From 43-108 sp001915545 (lineage in GTDB: Bacteria > Bacteroidota > Bacteroidia > Bacteroidales > Bacteroidaceae), in NCBI GenBank assembly GCA_902491215.1, contig CABUGV010000017.1, positions 9,269 through 73,268 of the forward strand: DNA of 64,000 nt, given 5' to 3'. Below the pieces are notes generated by a model. It saw only the letters and a list, made by a program, of their open reading frames with translations, was not told where the DNA came from and ran no database searches. Position numbers and translations under genes: made by a program. Positions 43,869-53,368 of this stretch are shown piece by piece (within the stretch, counting starts at the first letter, position 1; the number at the start of each line of letters is the position of its first letter).

Positions 43869-45722
43869 TCAGTTAGTCTTCAACCCTTTTACAAAGAAAT
43901 AGTAGTACCAGTATGTATCGCCGAACCGGCCTCGGATTATAGGGTCATTAGCCGCATCGGCGTCATTCATTCCTTTCTGTGCCATATCGACGAGTTCCAT
44001 GAAACGCGAACGTACTTCATCTGAAATGTTGAACTGCGAAACATCAATATTCTGAAGCCATCCGAAAAGCAAAGCTGCTTCCTGGAAATGCACTGGCAAT
44101 TCTGTATTGTTCTTCGCATAAACAACAAAATGAGGCCAGAAACGTTCAGGCGATTTGCTTATCATGTTGCTCAAGATGGAAAGTTCAACAAGTTGTTCAT
44201 TGCCTCCGGACATATATCCGAAATTGTTAAGCAAATATATTTCCACCAATCCACCGTCGCCGTCAAGCAGGTTATTGTATGCCATAAGAGGTATTATATC
44301 CTTGAACTCAGGATCTGCAGCAACTTTATCCGGTCTGCGAAGCATTGATTCATAATGCGAAGCAAGATCACCGTAGAACAATGTTGACTTCAATGTTCGT
44401 ATATATTTCTCTGCAAGTTCCCATTCTCCGTTAAGGAGAGAGCAACGTGTCATGTAAATGAGATGTTCGGCACTCAAACCGTATTCCACCTTATCTTCCA
44501 TACACCAGCGGTAGCAGAAATTCAACTTGCCGTAATTGAAATAAAGGATGCGTGCGCCGACCAGACGGAGAACCTGAGCCGTGCGTGGTATATTGTATTC
44601 TTTTGATCCATCAGGGTAAGTAAAAATCTTATCACCGGCCATTCCCATCTTGAAAAGTGCAAGATTGCGCAAGAGCACCATTGCCCTTGTAGGTTCATAA
44701 TCCGTAACGGTTGCATCCAATACTGCCTGCCAGTTGCGTTCCTCTGCCGAACGTTCAGCACGAAGTACTGCATAAAGATCTTCGTCCTTGAATGAACGAT
44801 TCCAAAGGGTATAGGACGAAAAAGACAATGCTGCTACTGAAACTGCAACATTCCAAACAACACTGGTTCGATTGACCGGTTCTGCATCTCCTGCATCATG
44901 CATACGCAATGCTGACACTACAGAAAGAAGCACGAGAGATATGCCTATGATTATATATGGATACCAAAGTGAAGATTCTTCGTCAGTAAAGAGAAAATCC
45001 GGAAGACACACATTGTAGAGAGTGTCCAAATTCAGACCTTCATAAACACAAAGGGCAAGAATACGCGGAACAGCAAGGATACCTGCCACAGCAAGGACTG
45101 CACCGACAATGCCCTTCAAACGGTACGCAACAAGTTCATATACTGCACAGCATACTAGCAATGCAACTGCATACGTACCTATGAACGCATAAAAGAATGC
45201 GAACAAAACCAGCATGACAAGGCTTGAGGCATAAGAAACTTTGCCTGCGCATCTGCGCACCCTGACATACAGGCCGAAAAACAAAGATATAAACAACGTG
45301 CCAAGCAATGCCGCATAAAAATATCCTGGAAGCTTGACGACGTACAACATATAGCCCAGTTCGGTACATGTAAGCAATACTGCAGAAGCCGGTATTACAG
45401 CCAAACCTGCATATTTTGTCCCCAAGCCGAAAGACCATATTATCAGCATCGAAAGGCCGGCAATCATAACGGCATAAAGAACTGAACCCCAAAACTGGAA
45501 ATGAAACAGCTGTGTAAAGAAACAGCCTAAATAGTGCAGGAATCCGCCTGCAACGGACATCTTTTCGCTGAAGAAACTATCATCTGTCAAAAACAGCGAC
45601 ATGCGTTCAACCTTCCACAAATAAACATCATTGCGGAAGTACATCCAATAAAATGCCAAAAGAGCCAGAATCAAGACAGGAATACCTATCATCATTCCAC
45701 GTTTGCATGCATCTGATTTCAT
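43869..45722 (-). CDS. DUF6057-like membrane protein
   Basis: A 617-residue protein with about nine or ten hydrophobic helices in the first 310 residues (from MMIGIPVLILALLAFYWMYF to VAVSVAALSFSSYTLW). A soluble C-terminal half of helical TPR-like character follows (NWQAVLDATVTDYEPTRAMVLLRNLALFKMG, CSLLNGEWELAEKYIRTLKSTLFYGD). This layout fits DUF6057, a family of unknown function. The soluble half is probably periplasmic. It lies between the GH43 gene (86 bases) and the TolB-like gene (38 bases) and may handle export or assembly of the neighbours; that is inference. Confidence 0.75.
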   Translation of the reverse strand: MKSDACKRGMMIGIPVLILALLAFYWMYFRNDVYLWKVERMSLFLTDDSFFSEKMSVAGGFLHYLGCFFTQLFHFQFWGSVLYAVMIAGLSMLIIWSFGLGTKYAGLAVIPASAVLLTCTELGYMLYVVKLPGYFYAALLGTLFISLFFGLYVRVRRCAGKVSYASSLVMLVLFAFFYAFIGTYAVALLVCCAVYELVAYRLKGIVGAVLAVAGILAVPRILALCVYEGLNLDTLYNVCLPDFLFTDEESSLWYPYIIIGISLVLLSVVSALRMHDAGDAEPVNRTSVVWNVAVSVAALSFSSYTLWNRSFKDEDLYAVLRAERSAEERNWQAVLDATVTDYEPTRAMVLLRNLALFKMGMAGDKIFTYPDGSKEYNIPRTAQVLRLVGARILYFNYGKLNFCYRWCMEDKVEYGLSAEHLIYMTRCSLLNGEWELAEKYIRTLKSTLFYGDLASHYESMLRRPDKVAADPEFKDIIPLMAYNNLLDGDGGLVEIYLLNNFGYMSGGNEQLVELSILSNMISKSPERFWPHFVVYAKNNTELPVHFQEAALLFGWLQNIDVSQFNISDEVRSRFMELVDMAQKGMNDADAANDPIIRGRFGDTYWYYYFFVKGLKTN

Positions 45723-45808
45723 CTCTCAAAATTTATAAAACCAACAATCTATTAAATCTGTCCGGAGAACGCAACTGTTCTAAGAAGCGTTCCCCCGACA
45801 TATCTATA

Positions 45809-47605
45809 TTATCTAACCATTATCTTCTGCTCTGTGCGGGTTCCGCCTACAGCCACAGTTGCCACATAAAGACCTGGAGACAAAGAAGCAACATTTACAG
45901 AATGTGCACCTGCTCCTGACAACGAAGAAGAAGCAACGACTGCACCAGACAAAGAATATATCTGGAGCAATGCTCCATCAAGACCTTCTGGAACATTTAC
46001 GGTAAGAACTCCAGCATCTGCCACGGAAGAGATGCGTACAGCATCTGCACCTTTATCAACATTCGAGATTGAAGTGGCGTCTTCCTGCTCTTTAACAGCT
46101 TCAGCAACTTCTTCGAAGTATTCCTTTGTATACATTGCAGCTTCTTCGTAGTCATGTGCCTTTGAATCGAAATATACTGCAAATGACTGTGGAATAGAAC
46201 TCTTGAAATCATTCAGATAAATATCTGTACCGATATGTTTTGAAGCACCTGAAACAGACAAATACTTGCCGTCATTTTCATTTACAACATAATAGTATCC
46301 GTCATTCTGAAGAACAAATCTCCACTCTGCACGCTTGTTGTCGCCATCAGAATCATAACGGAGTGCACCGAAAAGAGAAATAAAATATTTTCCAGTTTCA
46401 GGATCGCGCAACTTCCACACATAAGGATCGGACGTAGCTTCAAATACAAACTTCACATTAACGTTATCGTCATCATCCATTATGCAGAAGCCACCGGATT
46501 CGCTGGTTCTTGACAACAGACGGTTAGAGTTGCGTTCCAACAATGAATATTCTCCGTCAGCTTCAATCTTTGCGGCGCGCTTGTATCGATACATATCTGT
46601 CATGACATCCTTAAGATTCCATGAATCATAATTGCGCACTGTAGGATAACCGGAACGTACACTCATTGGCAACCAAACATAAGTTGAACTCTGGATGTTT
46701 CCTGAATTCCAACGGTCACCAAAATAAATAAAACATTTAGGGTCATATCCAAGATCTTTCACAGAGAAGCAATATGCTCCCTGAGAACGATAAGAAACAC
46801 CTTCGTTGGCATCAACACAGAATGTCTCGCCTTCTTTCCAATCGCCGAGCACATCACCAACAACTGTAGCAGAATGTCCTGGAGCAGGATTCCAGCCGTC
46901 ACATTCTGAATATGTAGAGAAATATGTATCGTCAACCTGAACAACTGTTGTAGCTTCAACGCGACGTCCGCGCATGATCTGTGTTTCCTCGTCAGTACAT
47001 CCAAGGAAATCATCAGTAAGCTTAACAACATTGATGTCCGTATTCATGTTCGTTGAGCAGAAGTGATATGCAGTACCATCTGAAGACTTAAGCAAAGTCT
47101 GGTCACGCGAATCATGATTATTAGGACGGAAAGTAGAAACAAGTTTATATGGGCCGGTTATTTCATCTGAAGTACATACGGCAACTCTCGCCTTGCTGTA
47201 ATCTGCGCCATTTTCCCAGTGAATCCACATTACCCACTTGCCAGTCTTGTCATTATATATGACTTTTGGACGCTCCAGAGTTCTTCCAGGAGCTACATCT
47301 TGAAAAGTTTCGTCATCCTTACTGCCATAAGGAGTCAAAGCAAGTCCGACTTTTGTCCAATTATACAAGTCTGAACTTTTATAGCAAGAGATACCAGCAG
47401 AAGCATTCTTCTCGCGGTATTCTCCAAACCAGTAATACATGCCGTCATGAAAAACGACACAACCTCCATGTGCATTTATGTGAGTTCCTGTATTATCAGT
47501 CCACGTGGTTCCTGGAGTGAAACTCTGAGCAGACATTTCAGAAACACCCAACATTCCAAAAGACAAAGAGCCGAAAACGGCACATCTAAGTAGTAAATTA
47601 TTCAT
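45809..47605 (-). CDS. GH43-family secreted glycosidase with T9SS sorting domain
   Basis: A 598-residue protein. After a signal sequence (about 1-27) comes a five-bladed GH43-type propeller (about 30-345): INAHGGCVVFHDGMYYWFGEYRE is typical of the exo-beta-1,3-galactanase-like GH43 subfamilies. RPKVIYNDKTGKWVMWIHWE and SRDQTLLKSSDGTAYHF provide further acidic-site regions. A beta-trefoil-like region (about 350-480, with GKYLSVSGASKH) may bind sugar. The C-terminal about 80 residues are a T9SS type A sorting domain ending SPGLYVATVAVGG...KIMVR. It would act on beta-linked side chains or galactan; the exact linkage is not shown by the sequence. Confidence 0.85.
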   Translation of the reverse strand: MNNLLLRCAVFGSLSFGMLGVSEMSAQSFTPGTTWTDNTGTHINAHGGCVVFHDGMYYWFGEYREKNASAGISCYKSSDLYNWTKVGLALTPYGSKDDETFQDVAPGRTLERPKVIYNDKTGKWVMWIHWENGADYSKARVAVCTSDEITGPYKLVSTFRPNNHDSRDQTLLKSSDGTAYHFCSTNMNTDINVVKLTDDFLGCTDEETQIMRGRRVEATTVVQVDDTYFSTYSECDGWNPAPGHSATVVGDVLGDWKEGETFCVDANEGVSYRSQGAYCFSVKDLGYDPKCFIYFGDRWNSGNIQSSTYVWLPMSVRSGYPTVRNYDSWNLKDVMTDMYRYKRAAKIEADGEYSLLERNSNRLLSRTSESGGFCIMDDDDNVNVKFVFEATSDPYVWKLRDPETGKYFISLFGALRYDSDGDNKRAEWRFVLQNDGYYYVVNENDGKYLSVSGASKHIGTDIYLNDFKSSIPQSFAVYFDSKAHDYEEAAMYTKEYFEEVAEAVKEQEDATSISNVDKGADAVRISSVADAGVLTVNVPEGLDGALLQIYSLSGAVVASSSLSGAGAHSVNVASLSPGLYVATVAVGGTRTEQKIMVR

Positions 47606-47665
47606 CTATAAACTTTTATTCGTTGTTAAAATGGGAAGCGGAATTTATCCGCTTCCCCATATTCA

Positions 47666-50600
47666 TCAATACATCACCTTATAAGAGTTGGATTTGCCGT
47701 ACTCATTTACTTTTACGATAAATACGCCCTTATATGGCAAAGCCAATCCGTTGCCGTTGCTCAGCTCACGACGTTCAAGCATCTTTCCACTGAGATCATA
47801 CAATACGGCTACTGCATCATCAGAAACTCCGGTAACATAAACATAACCGTTGTCAACATAAACCTTGACACCGTTGTCTGAAGATTCAATATCACCTATT
47901 GCTGTATTATCTGAGATTTCAGATACTGAAGGAGCATAAGCACCTGTAAGATCATAAGTAAAGTACTCTATGTCAGAACCAACATTGGTGTAACCGACCA
48001 TCTGCTTGTAGCTTCTGCTCTTACCCATGAGCTTCACATTGTCGACAGTCAGAGCTGAAATGCTAGCCCCCCACTTGTCGCGTTCAAGATAGCAGCTGAT
48101 GCGAAGCTGTTTACATTCAGCACTTGTAGTATAATCAGTTGCATAAGTTTCGAACTCATCGCTCGTTACTGAGATGTTCTTGCCCTTCTCTGAATCCTGA
48201 ACCTCGCGGATGCGGAGAGAACCGAGGATAGTTCCGTCATCCTTAAGTCCGCCCTTGGCAAGAGCAGAGAATGAGTATGTTTCGTTAGGAGCTACATCTA
48301 CAACCTGAGAGATTTCACCTGCAGCCCAACCGTCGCTCCACATGTAGCGGCGAACTTCGAGAGCATGGTTGTCATAATCCTGAACATTGTCGATCTCGCA
48401 GTTGGCGATAGTCTGAGTAGAATTGTACTGGTCGAAAGGATTTACGTTCCAGCCTTCGATATCGGTTACGATATTGCGGCTTGCACTCCAATCCCATTCA
48501 CCTTCGAAACCAGGGTTCTTAACCAAGTTTTCAACATAATCACCTGTTTCGTCTGTCCAGTCAGCCTGACCGCCGAGGTCAGCCATACGTACAGTATCAA
48601 TTGCAAGACCATCACGATAGATGAACACGCGCTTGTCTGGAGTTACAGCATAACGATAAGTATGGTATTCTTCATCATCATTATAGAATGAGCCACTTAC
48701 CATGTATGGATTAGATATGCTCAATTCTGAAGTAGAATTGTACTTGCCCATACCTTCACCGGATACATATCCCTTGAAGCCAAGACCGTCATTTGTAAGG
48801 AAATAAGGATATACACCACCCTTAAGATCGCTTGTCTTTGCGCGGAACTCAACTGTATAGCCCTTGCTCATATCTGGAACAAATCCGTCAGCTTCAGCTA
48901 CTTCTGCACCATCAGAACCTTCAACAGCTATATTCTGATTGCTGGAAATATCTTTTCTTTCGAGCGGAGTACCTTCACCCCAAAGATGAACATAAGCACG
49001 AGCTGAACCGCTGCGGAGAACGAGCTTGCCGTATGTACCCTTCTTTGTGCTAGTATTGGTCACTGTCACTTCTGCATTTTCTGCATTGTAAGGAAGCTCT
49101 GCAGGGCTTACGCTGAAGCCGGCTGGAGCAGTGATCTTGATTGGCTTGTCGCTCTGAAGAGCTGATGCACTGACTGTGAATGTCTGGCTTGCACCTGTAC
49201 CCTTGATTGACAGAGAGTCTGAAGAAACTGCTATAGATGATGCAAGAGGAGCGTATGCACCGCTAAGGTCGTACTTCATGTACTCGATTTCGGCACCGTC
49301 GTTCTCATAACCGATCATCTGCTTGTATACTCTTGACTTTCCGGTAAGCTTCACATTGTCGACTGTCAGGGCTGAAATGCTTGCACCCCACTTGTCGCGC
49401 TCAAGATAACAGCTGATACGAAGCTGCTTGCAGTCGGCACTTGTTGTATAGTCCGTTGCATAAGTTTCGAACTCATCGCTCGTTACTGAGATGTTCTTGC
49501 CCTTCTCTGAATCCTGAACCTCGCGGATGCGGAGAGAACCGAGGATAGTTCCGTCATCCTTAAGTCCGCCCTTGGCAAGAGCAGAGAATGAGTATGTTTC
49601 GTTAGGAGCTACATCTACAACCTGAGAGATTTCACCTGCAGCCCAACCGTCGCTCCACATGTAGCGGCGTACCTCGAGTGCATGGTTGTCATAGTCCTGA
49701 ACATTGTCGATTTCGCAGTTTGCGATGTTCTGAGTTGAATTGTACTGGTCGAAAGGACTTACGTTCCAGCCTTCGATATCAGTTACGATATTGCGGCTTG
49801 CGCTCCAGTTCCATTCACCTTCGAAACCAGGGTTCTTTACAAGGTTCTCTGCATAGTCGCCTGTCTCAACAGTCCAATCTGCCTGTGCGCCGAGGTCGGC
49901 CATGCGGACAGTATCAACTGCAAGACCGTCGCGGTAGATGAACACGCGCTTGTCTGGAGTTACAGCATAGCGGTATACATGATATTCGTCATCGTCGTTG
50001 TAGAATGAACCTCCGTGGGTAGCAGGATTCGAGATGCTGAGCTCAGAAGAAGAATTGTACTTGCCAATGCCTTCACCGGATACATATCCCTTGAAGCCGG
50101 TACCGTCACTTGTAAGGAAATAAGGAGAGAATACCATATCGGCATCTGCAGCCTTTGCCTTGAACTCTACGGTATATCCCTTGCTCATGTCAGGCTTGAA
50201 GCCGTCAGCTTCAGATATTTCGAATGTACCTGATGCAGGGTCGTAGATGTTGTCGCCTGAGATTTCCTTCTGTTCAAGAGGAGTTCCCTCGCCAGAAAGA
50301 GCTACGTATGCGCGTACAGAACCGCTGCGGAGAACGAGCTTGCCGTATGTGCCCTTCTTTGTGCTGGTATTGGTTACTGTAACCTCTGCATTTTCTGCAT
50401 TGTAAGGAAGCTCTGCAGGGCTTACGCTGAAGCCGGCTGGAGCAGTGATCTTGATTGGCTTGTCGCTCTGAAGAGCTGATGCACTGACTGTGAATGTCTG
50501 GCTTGCACCTGTACCCTTGATTGACAGAGAGTCTGAAGAAACTGCTATAGATGATGCAAGAGGAGCGTATGCACCGCTAAGGTCGTACTTCATGTACTCG

Positions 50601-53335
50601 ATTTCGGCACCGTCGTTCTCATAACCGATCATCTGCTTGTATACTCTTGACTTTCCGGTAAGCTTCACATTGTCGACTGTCAGGGCTGAAATGCTTGCAC
50701 CCCACTTGTCGCGCTCAAGATAACAGCTGATACGAAGCTGCTTGCAGTCGGCACTTGTTGTATAGTCCGTTGCATAAGTTTCGAACTCATCGCTCGTTAC
50801 TGAGATGTTCTTGCCCTTCTCTGAATCCTGAACCTCGCGGATGCGGAGAGAACCGAGGATAGTTCCGTCATCCTTAAGTCCGCCCTTGGCAAGAGCAGAG
50901 AATGAGTATGTTTCGTTAGGAGCTACATCTACAACCTGAGAGATTTCACCTGCAGCCCAACCGTCGCTCCACATGTAGCGGCGTACCTCGAGTGCATGGT
51001 TGTCATAGTCCTGAACATTGTCGATTTCGCAGTTTGCGATGTTCTGAGTTGAATTGTACTGGTCGAAAGGACTTACGTTCCAGCCTTCGATATCAGTTAC
51101 GATATTGCGGCTTGCGCTCCAGTTCCATTCACCTTCGAAACCAGGGTTCTTTACAAGGTTCTCTGCATAGTCGCCTGTCTCAACAGTCCAATCTGCCTGT
51201 GCGCCGAGGTCGGCCATGCGGACAGTATCAACTGCAAGACCGTCGCGGTAGATGAACACGCGCTTGTCTGGAGTTACAGCATAGCGGTATACATGATATT
51301 CGTCATCGTCGTTGTAGAATGAACCTCCGTGGGTAGCAGGATTCGAGATGCTGAGCTCAGAAGAAGAATTGTACTTGCCAATGCCTTCACCGGATACATA
51401 TCCCTTGAAGCCGGTACCGTCACTTGTAAGGAAATAAGGAGAGAATACCATATCGGCATCTGCAGCCTTTGCCTTGAACTCTACGGTATATCCCTTGCTC
51501 ATGTCAGGCTTGAAGCCGTCAGCTTCAGATATTTCGAATGTACCTGATGCAGGGTCGTAGATGTTGTCGCCTGAGATTTCCTTCTGTTCAAGAGGAGTTC
51601 CCTCGCCAGAAAGAGCTACGTATGCGCGTACAGAACCGCTGCGGAGAACGAGCTTGCCGTATGTGCCCTTCTTTGTGCTGGTATTGGTTACTGTAACCTC
51701 TGCATTTTCTGCATTGTAAGGAAGCTCTGCAGGGCTTACGCTGAAGCCGGCTGGAGCTGTAATCATAATTGGCTTGTCGCTCTGAAGAGCTGATGCATTG
51801 ACTGTGAATGTCTGGCTTGCACCTGTACCCTTGATTGACAGAGAGTCAACAGATGTATTGATAACAGCAAATTCAGGAGCGTATGCGCCTGTAAGATCGA
51901 AAGTCATATACTCCACTTCCGCACCCGAATTTTCATAACCTATCATCTGCTTATATAAACGCGACTTACCTGTCAACTTAACGTTATCCACAACAATAGG
52001 AGTAATACTTGCACCCCACTTGTCACGCTCCAGATAACATGCTATGCGCAATTGACGACAGTCAGCACTTGTAGTATAATCTGTTGCATAAGTTTCAAAA
52101 TCTTCGCTTGTTACAGAAATCTTTTTATTCTTGTCAGGATTCTGGACTTCTGAAATTCTCAATGAACCCAGAATTGTTCCGTCGCTCTTAAGACCACCCT
52201 TGGCAAGAGCAGAGAACGAATAAGTTTCGTTAGGTGCGACATCAACAATCTGAGAGATTTCAGCAGCAGCCCAACCGTCGCTCCACATATAGCGGTCGAC
52301 AGAAAGAGCATGGTTGCTTTCATCCTGATTCATGTCGATTTCGCAACTGTCAATGATTTCCTGAGTTGAATTGTACTGGTCGAAAGGACTTACGTTCCAG
52401 CCCTCAATATCGGTTACAATATTGCGGCTTGCACTCCAGTTCCATTCTCCTTCAAAACCAGGATTCTTCACAAGGTTTTCAACATAATCGCCAGTTTCAT
52501 CAGTCCAGTCAGGCTGATTTCCAAGATCGGCCATACGGACTGTATCTACAGCAAGGCCATCGCGGTAGATGAACACGCGCTTGTCTGGAGTTACAGCATA
52601 ACGGTATACATGGAATTCCCCATCATTGTTGTAGAAATCTCCTCCGTGAGTAGCAGGATTCGAGATGCTCAACTCTGAAGTGGAATTATACTTGCTCATT
52701 CCTTTTCCTGAAATACCGCCTTTAAAGCCATATCCGTCTTCAGTTATGAAATAAGGATTGAACACGGTCTTCTCATCCGACGCCTTCACCTTCACCTCAA
52801 CGGTGTAGCCCTTGTCGGCATCGATTTCAAAACCATCACGCTTTGTTACCTCAAAAGCGTCATCTCCCACAAACAAGTTGTTGTCGAGCGACAAGGCTTT
52901 CTTCTCCAGCGGAGTACCGTATGCTCTCAGTACCACCTTGCGTCTGACCATTCCGCTCTTCAGATACAGAATGCCGTAGCCCTCGTTCTTCCAGCTGTTG
53001 AAAGTAACTGTGACATCAACATCTTTTGCATCCTTCGAAACAACAGAAGGAGACACACTGAAACCAGCAGGTGCAATCAGCTCAACATCGTCGGTCAGAC
53101 CTTCACAGCTGACCTGGAATGTCTCAGATGCACCAGTTCCGTTGATGAACAACGTACCAGAGATATTGCTCGCCGTACGCAGTTCTGCTTCACCGCTCAT
53201 CCTAGGCAGAGTCACAAAGATGCCCGAGCCATCTTCGACCTGAACCAAAGGAGAAGGTGAGTTTTCCAAGGCATTTACCGGCACTGCCATCAATGAGGCC
53301 AATGCCATGCCGCAAAACAGAAATGTTTTTCTCAT
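47666..53335 (-). CDS. giant T9SS-exported protein with four 438-residue repeats
   Basis: An 1889-residue protein: signal peptide, then four units of about 438 residues, then a T9SS sorting domain (ending GVFIVKVNEYGKSNSYKVMY). Each unit has an Ig-like strand set (SLSIKGTGASQTFTVSASAL ... APAGFSVSP), a LamG-like segment (SKGYTVEFKAK ... HVYRYAVTPDKRVFIYRDG) and a carbohydrate-binding-like jelly roll (NLVKNPGFEGEWNWSASRN ... DNVKLTGKSR). Units 2 and 3 are identical in protein and apparently in DNA. No catalytic site is recognisable. It is probably a surface binder or scaffold for the co-transcribed GH128 and GH43 enzymes, 33 bases after GH128. Confidence 0.88.
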   Translation of the reverse strand: MRKTFLFCGMALASLMAVPVNALENSPSPLVQVEDGSGIFVTLPRMSGEAELRTASNISGTLFINGTGASETFQVSCEGLTDDVELIAPAGFSVSPSVVSKDAKDVDVTVTFNSWKNEGYGILYLKSGMVRRKVVLRAYGTPLEKKALSLDNNLFVGDDAFEVTKRDGFEIDADKGYTVEVKVKASDEKTVFNPYFITEDGYGFKGGISGKGMSKYNSTSELSISNPATHGGDFYNNDGEFHVYRYAVTPDKRVFIYRDGLAVDTVRMADLGNQPDWTDETGDYVENLVKNPGFEGEWNWSASRNIVTDIEGWNVSPFDQYNSTQEIIDSCEIDMNQDESNHALSVDRYMWSDGWAAAEISQIVDVAPNETYSFSALAKGGLKSDGTILGSLRISEVQNPDKNKKISVTSEDFETYATDYTTSADCRQLRIACYLERDKWGASITPIVVDNVKLTGKSRLYKQMIGYENSGAEVEYMTFDLTGAYAPEFAVINTSVDSLSIKGTGASQTFTVNASALQSDKPIMITAPAGFSVSPAELPYNAENAEVTVTNTSTKKGTYGKLVLRSGSVRAYVALSGEGTPLEQKEISGDNIYDPASGTFEISEADGFKPDMSKGYTVEFKAKAADADMVFSPYFLTSDGTGFKGYVSGEGIGKYNSSSELSISNPATHGGSFYNDDDEYHVYRYAVTPDKRVFIYRDGLAVDTVRMADLGAQADWTVETGDYAENLVKNPGFEGEWNWSASRNIVTDIEGWNVSPFDQYNSTQNIANCEIDNVQDYDNHALEVRRYMWSDGWAAGEISQVVDVAPNETYSFSALAKGGLKDDGTILGSLRIREVQDSEKGKNISVTSDEFETYATDYTTSADCKQLRISCYLERDKWGASISALTVDNVKLTGKSRVYKQMIGYENDGAEIEYMKYDLSGAYAPLASSIAVSSDSLSIKGTGASQTFTVSASALQSDKPIKITAPAGFSVSPAELPYNAENAEVTVTNTSTKKGTYGKLVLRSGSVRAYVALSGEGTPLEQKEISGDNIYDPASGTFEISEADGFKPDMSKGYTVEFKAKAADADMVFSPYFLTSDGTGFKGYVSGEGIGKYNSSSELSISNPATHGGSFYNDDDEYHVYRYAVTPDKRVFIYRDGLAVDTVRMADLGAQADWTVETGDYAENLVKNPGFEGEWNWSASRNIVTDIEGWNVSPFDQYNSTQNIANCEIDNVQDYDNHALEVRRYMWSDGWAAGEISQVVDVAPNETYSFSALAKGGLKDDGTILGSLRIREVQDSEKGKNISVTSDEFETYATDYTTSADCKQLRISCYLERDKWGASISALTVDNVKLTGKSRVYKQMIGYENDGAEIEYMKYDLSGAYAPLASSIAVSSDSLSIKGTGASQTFTVSASALQSDKPIKITAPAGFSVSPAELPYNAENAEVTVTNTSTKKGTYGKLVLRSGSARAYVHLWGEGTPLERKDISSNQNIAVEGSDGAEVAEADGFVPDMSKGYTVEFRAKTSDLKGGVYPYFLTNDGLGFKGYVSGEGMGKYNSTSELSISNPYMVSGSFYNDDEEYHTYRYAVTPDKRVFIYRDGLAIDTVRMADLGGQADWTDETGDYVENLVKNPGFEGEWDWSASRNIVTDIEGWNVNPFDQYNSTQTIANCEIDNVQDYDNHALEVRRYMWSDGWAAGEISQVVDVAPNETYSFSALAKGGLKDDGTILGSLRIREVQDSEKGKNISVTSDEFETYATDYTTSAECKQLRISCYLERDKWGASISALTVDNVKLMGKSRSYKQMVGYTNVGSDIEYFTYDLTGAYAPSVSEISDNTAIGDIESSDNGVKVYVDNGYVYVTGVSDDAVAVLYDLSGKMLERRELSNGNGLALPYKGVFIVKVNEYGKSNSYKVMY
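49071..51756. repeat. near-perfect internal tandem duplication, period 1314 bases
   Basis: Bases 49071-50442 match 50385-51756 at an offset of 1314 (438 codons) with no difference seen by eye. Outside these limits the copies differ at many third positions (49070 and 51757 are the first mismatches). Flanking units 1 and 4 are clearly diverged, so the middle copy is recent. Confidence 0.85.
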
Positions 53336-53368
53336 CTTGGTTGTTTTTTAAGTTAGTAAATAAATATG

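Noticed and set aside
49071..51756. CRISPR array or satellite repeat
   Set aside because: The period is 1314 bases, in frame within a coding sequence, with no short repeat/spacer pattern. It is a protein-domain duplication.
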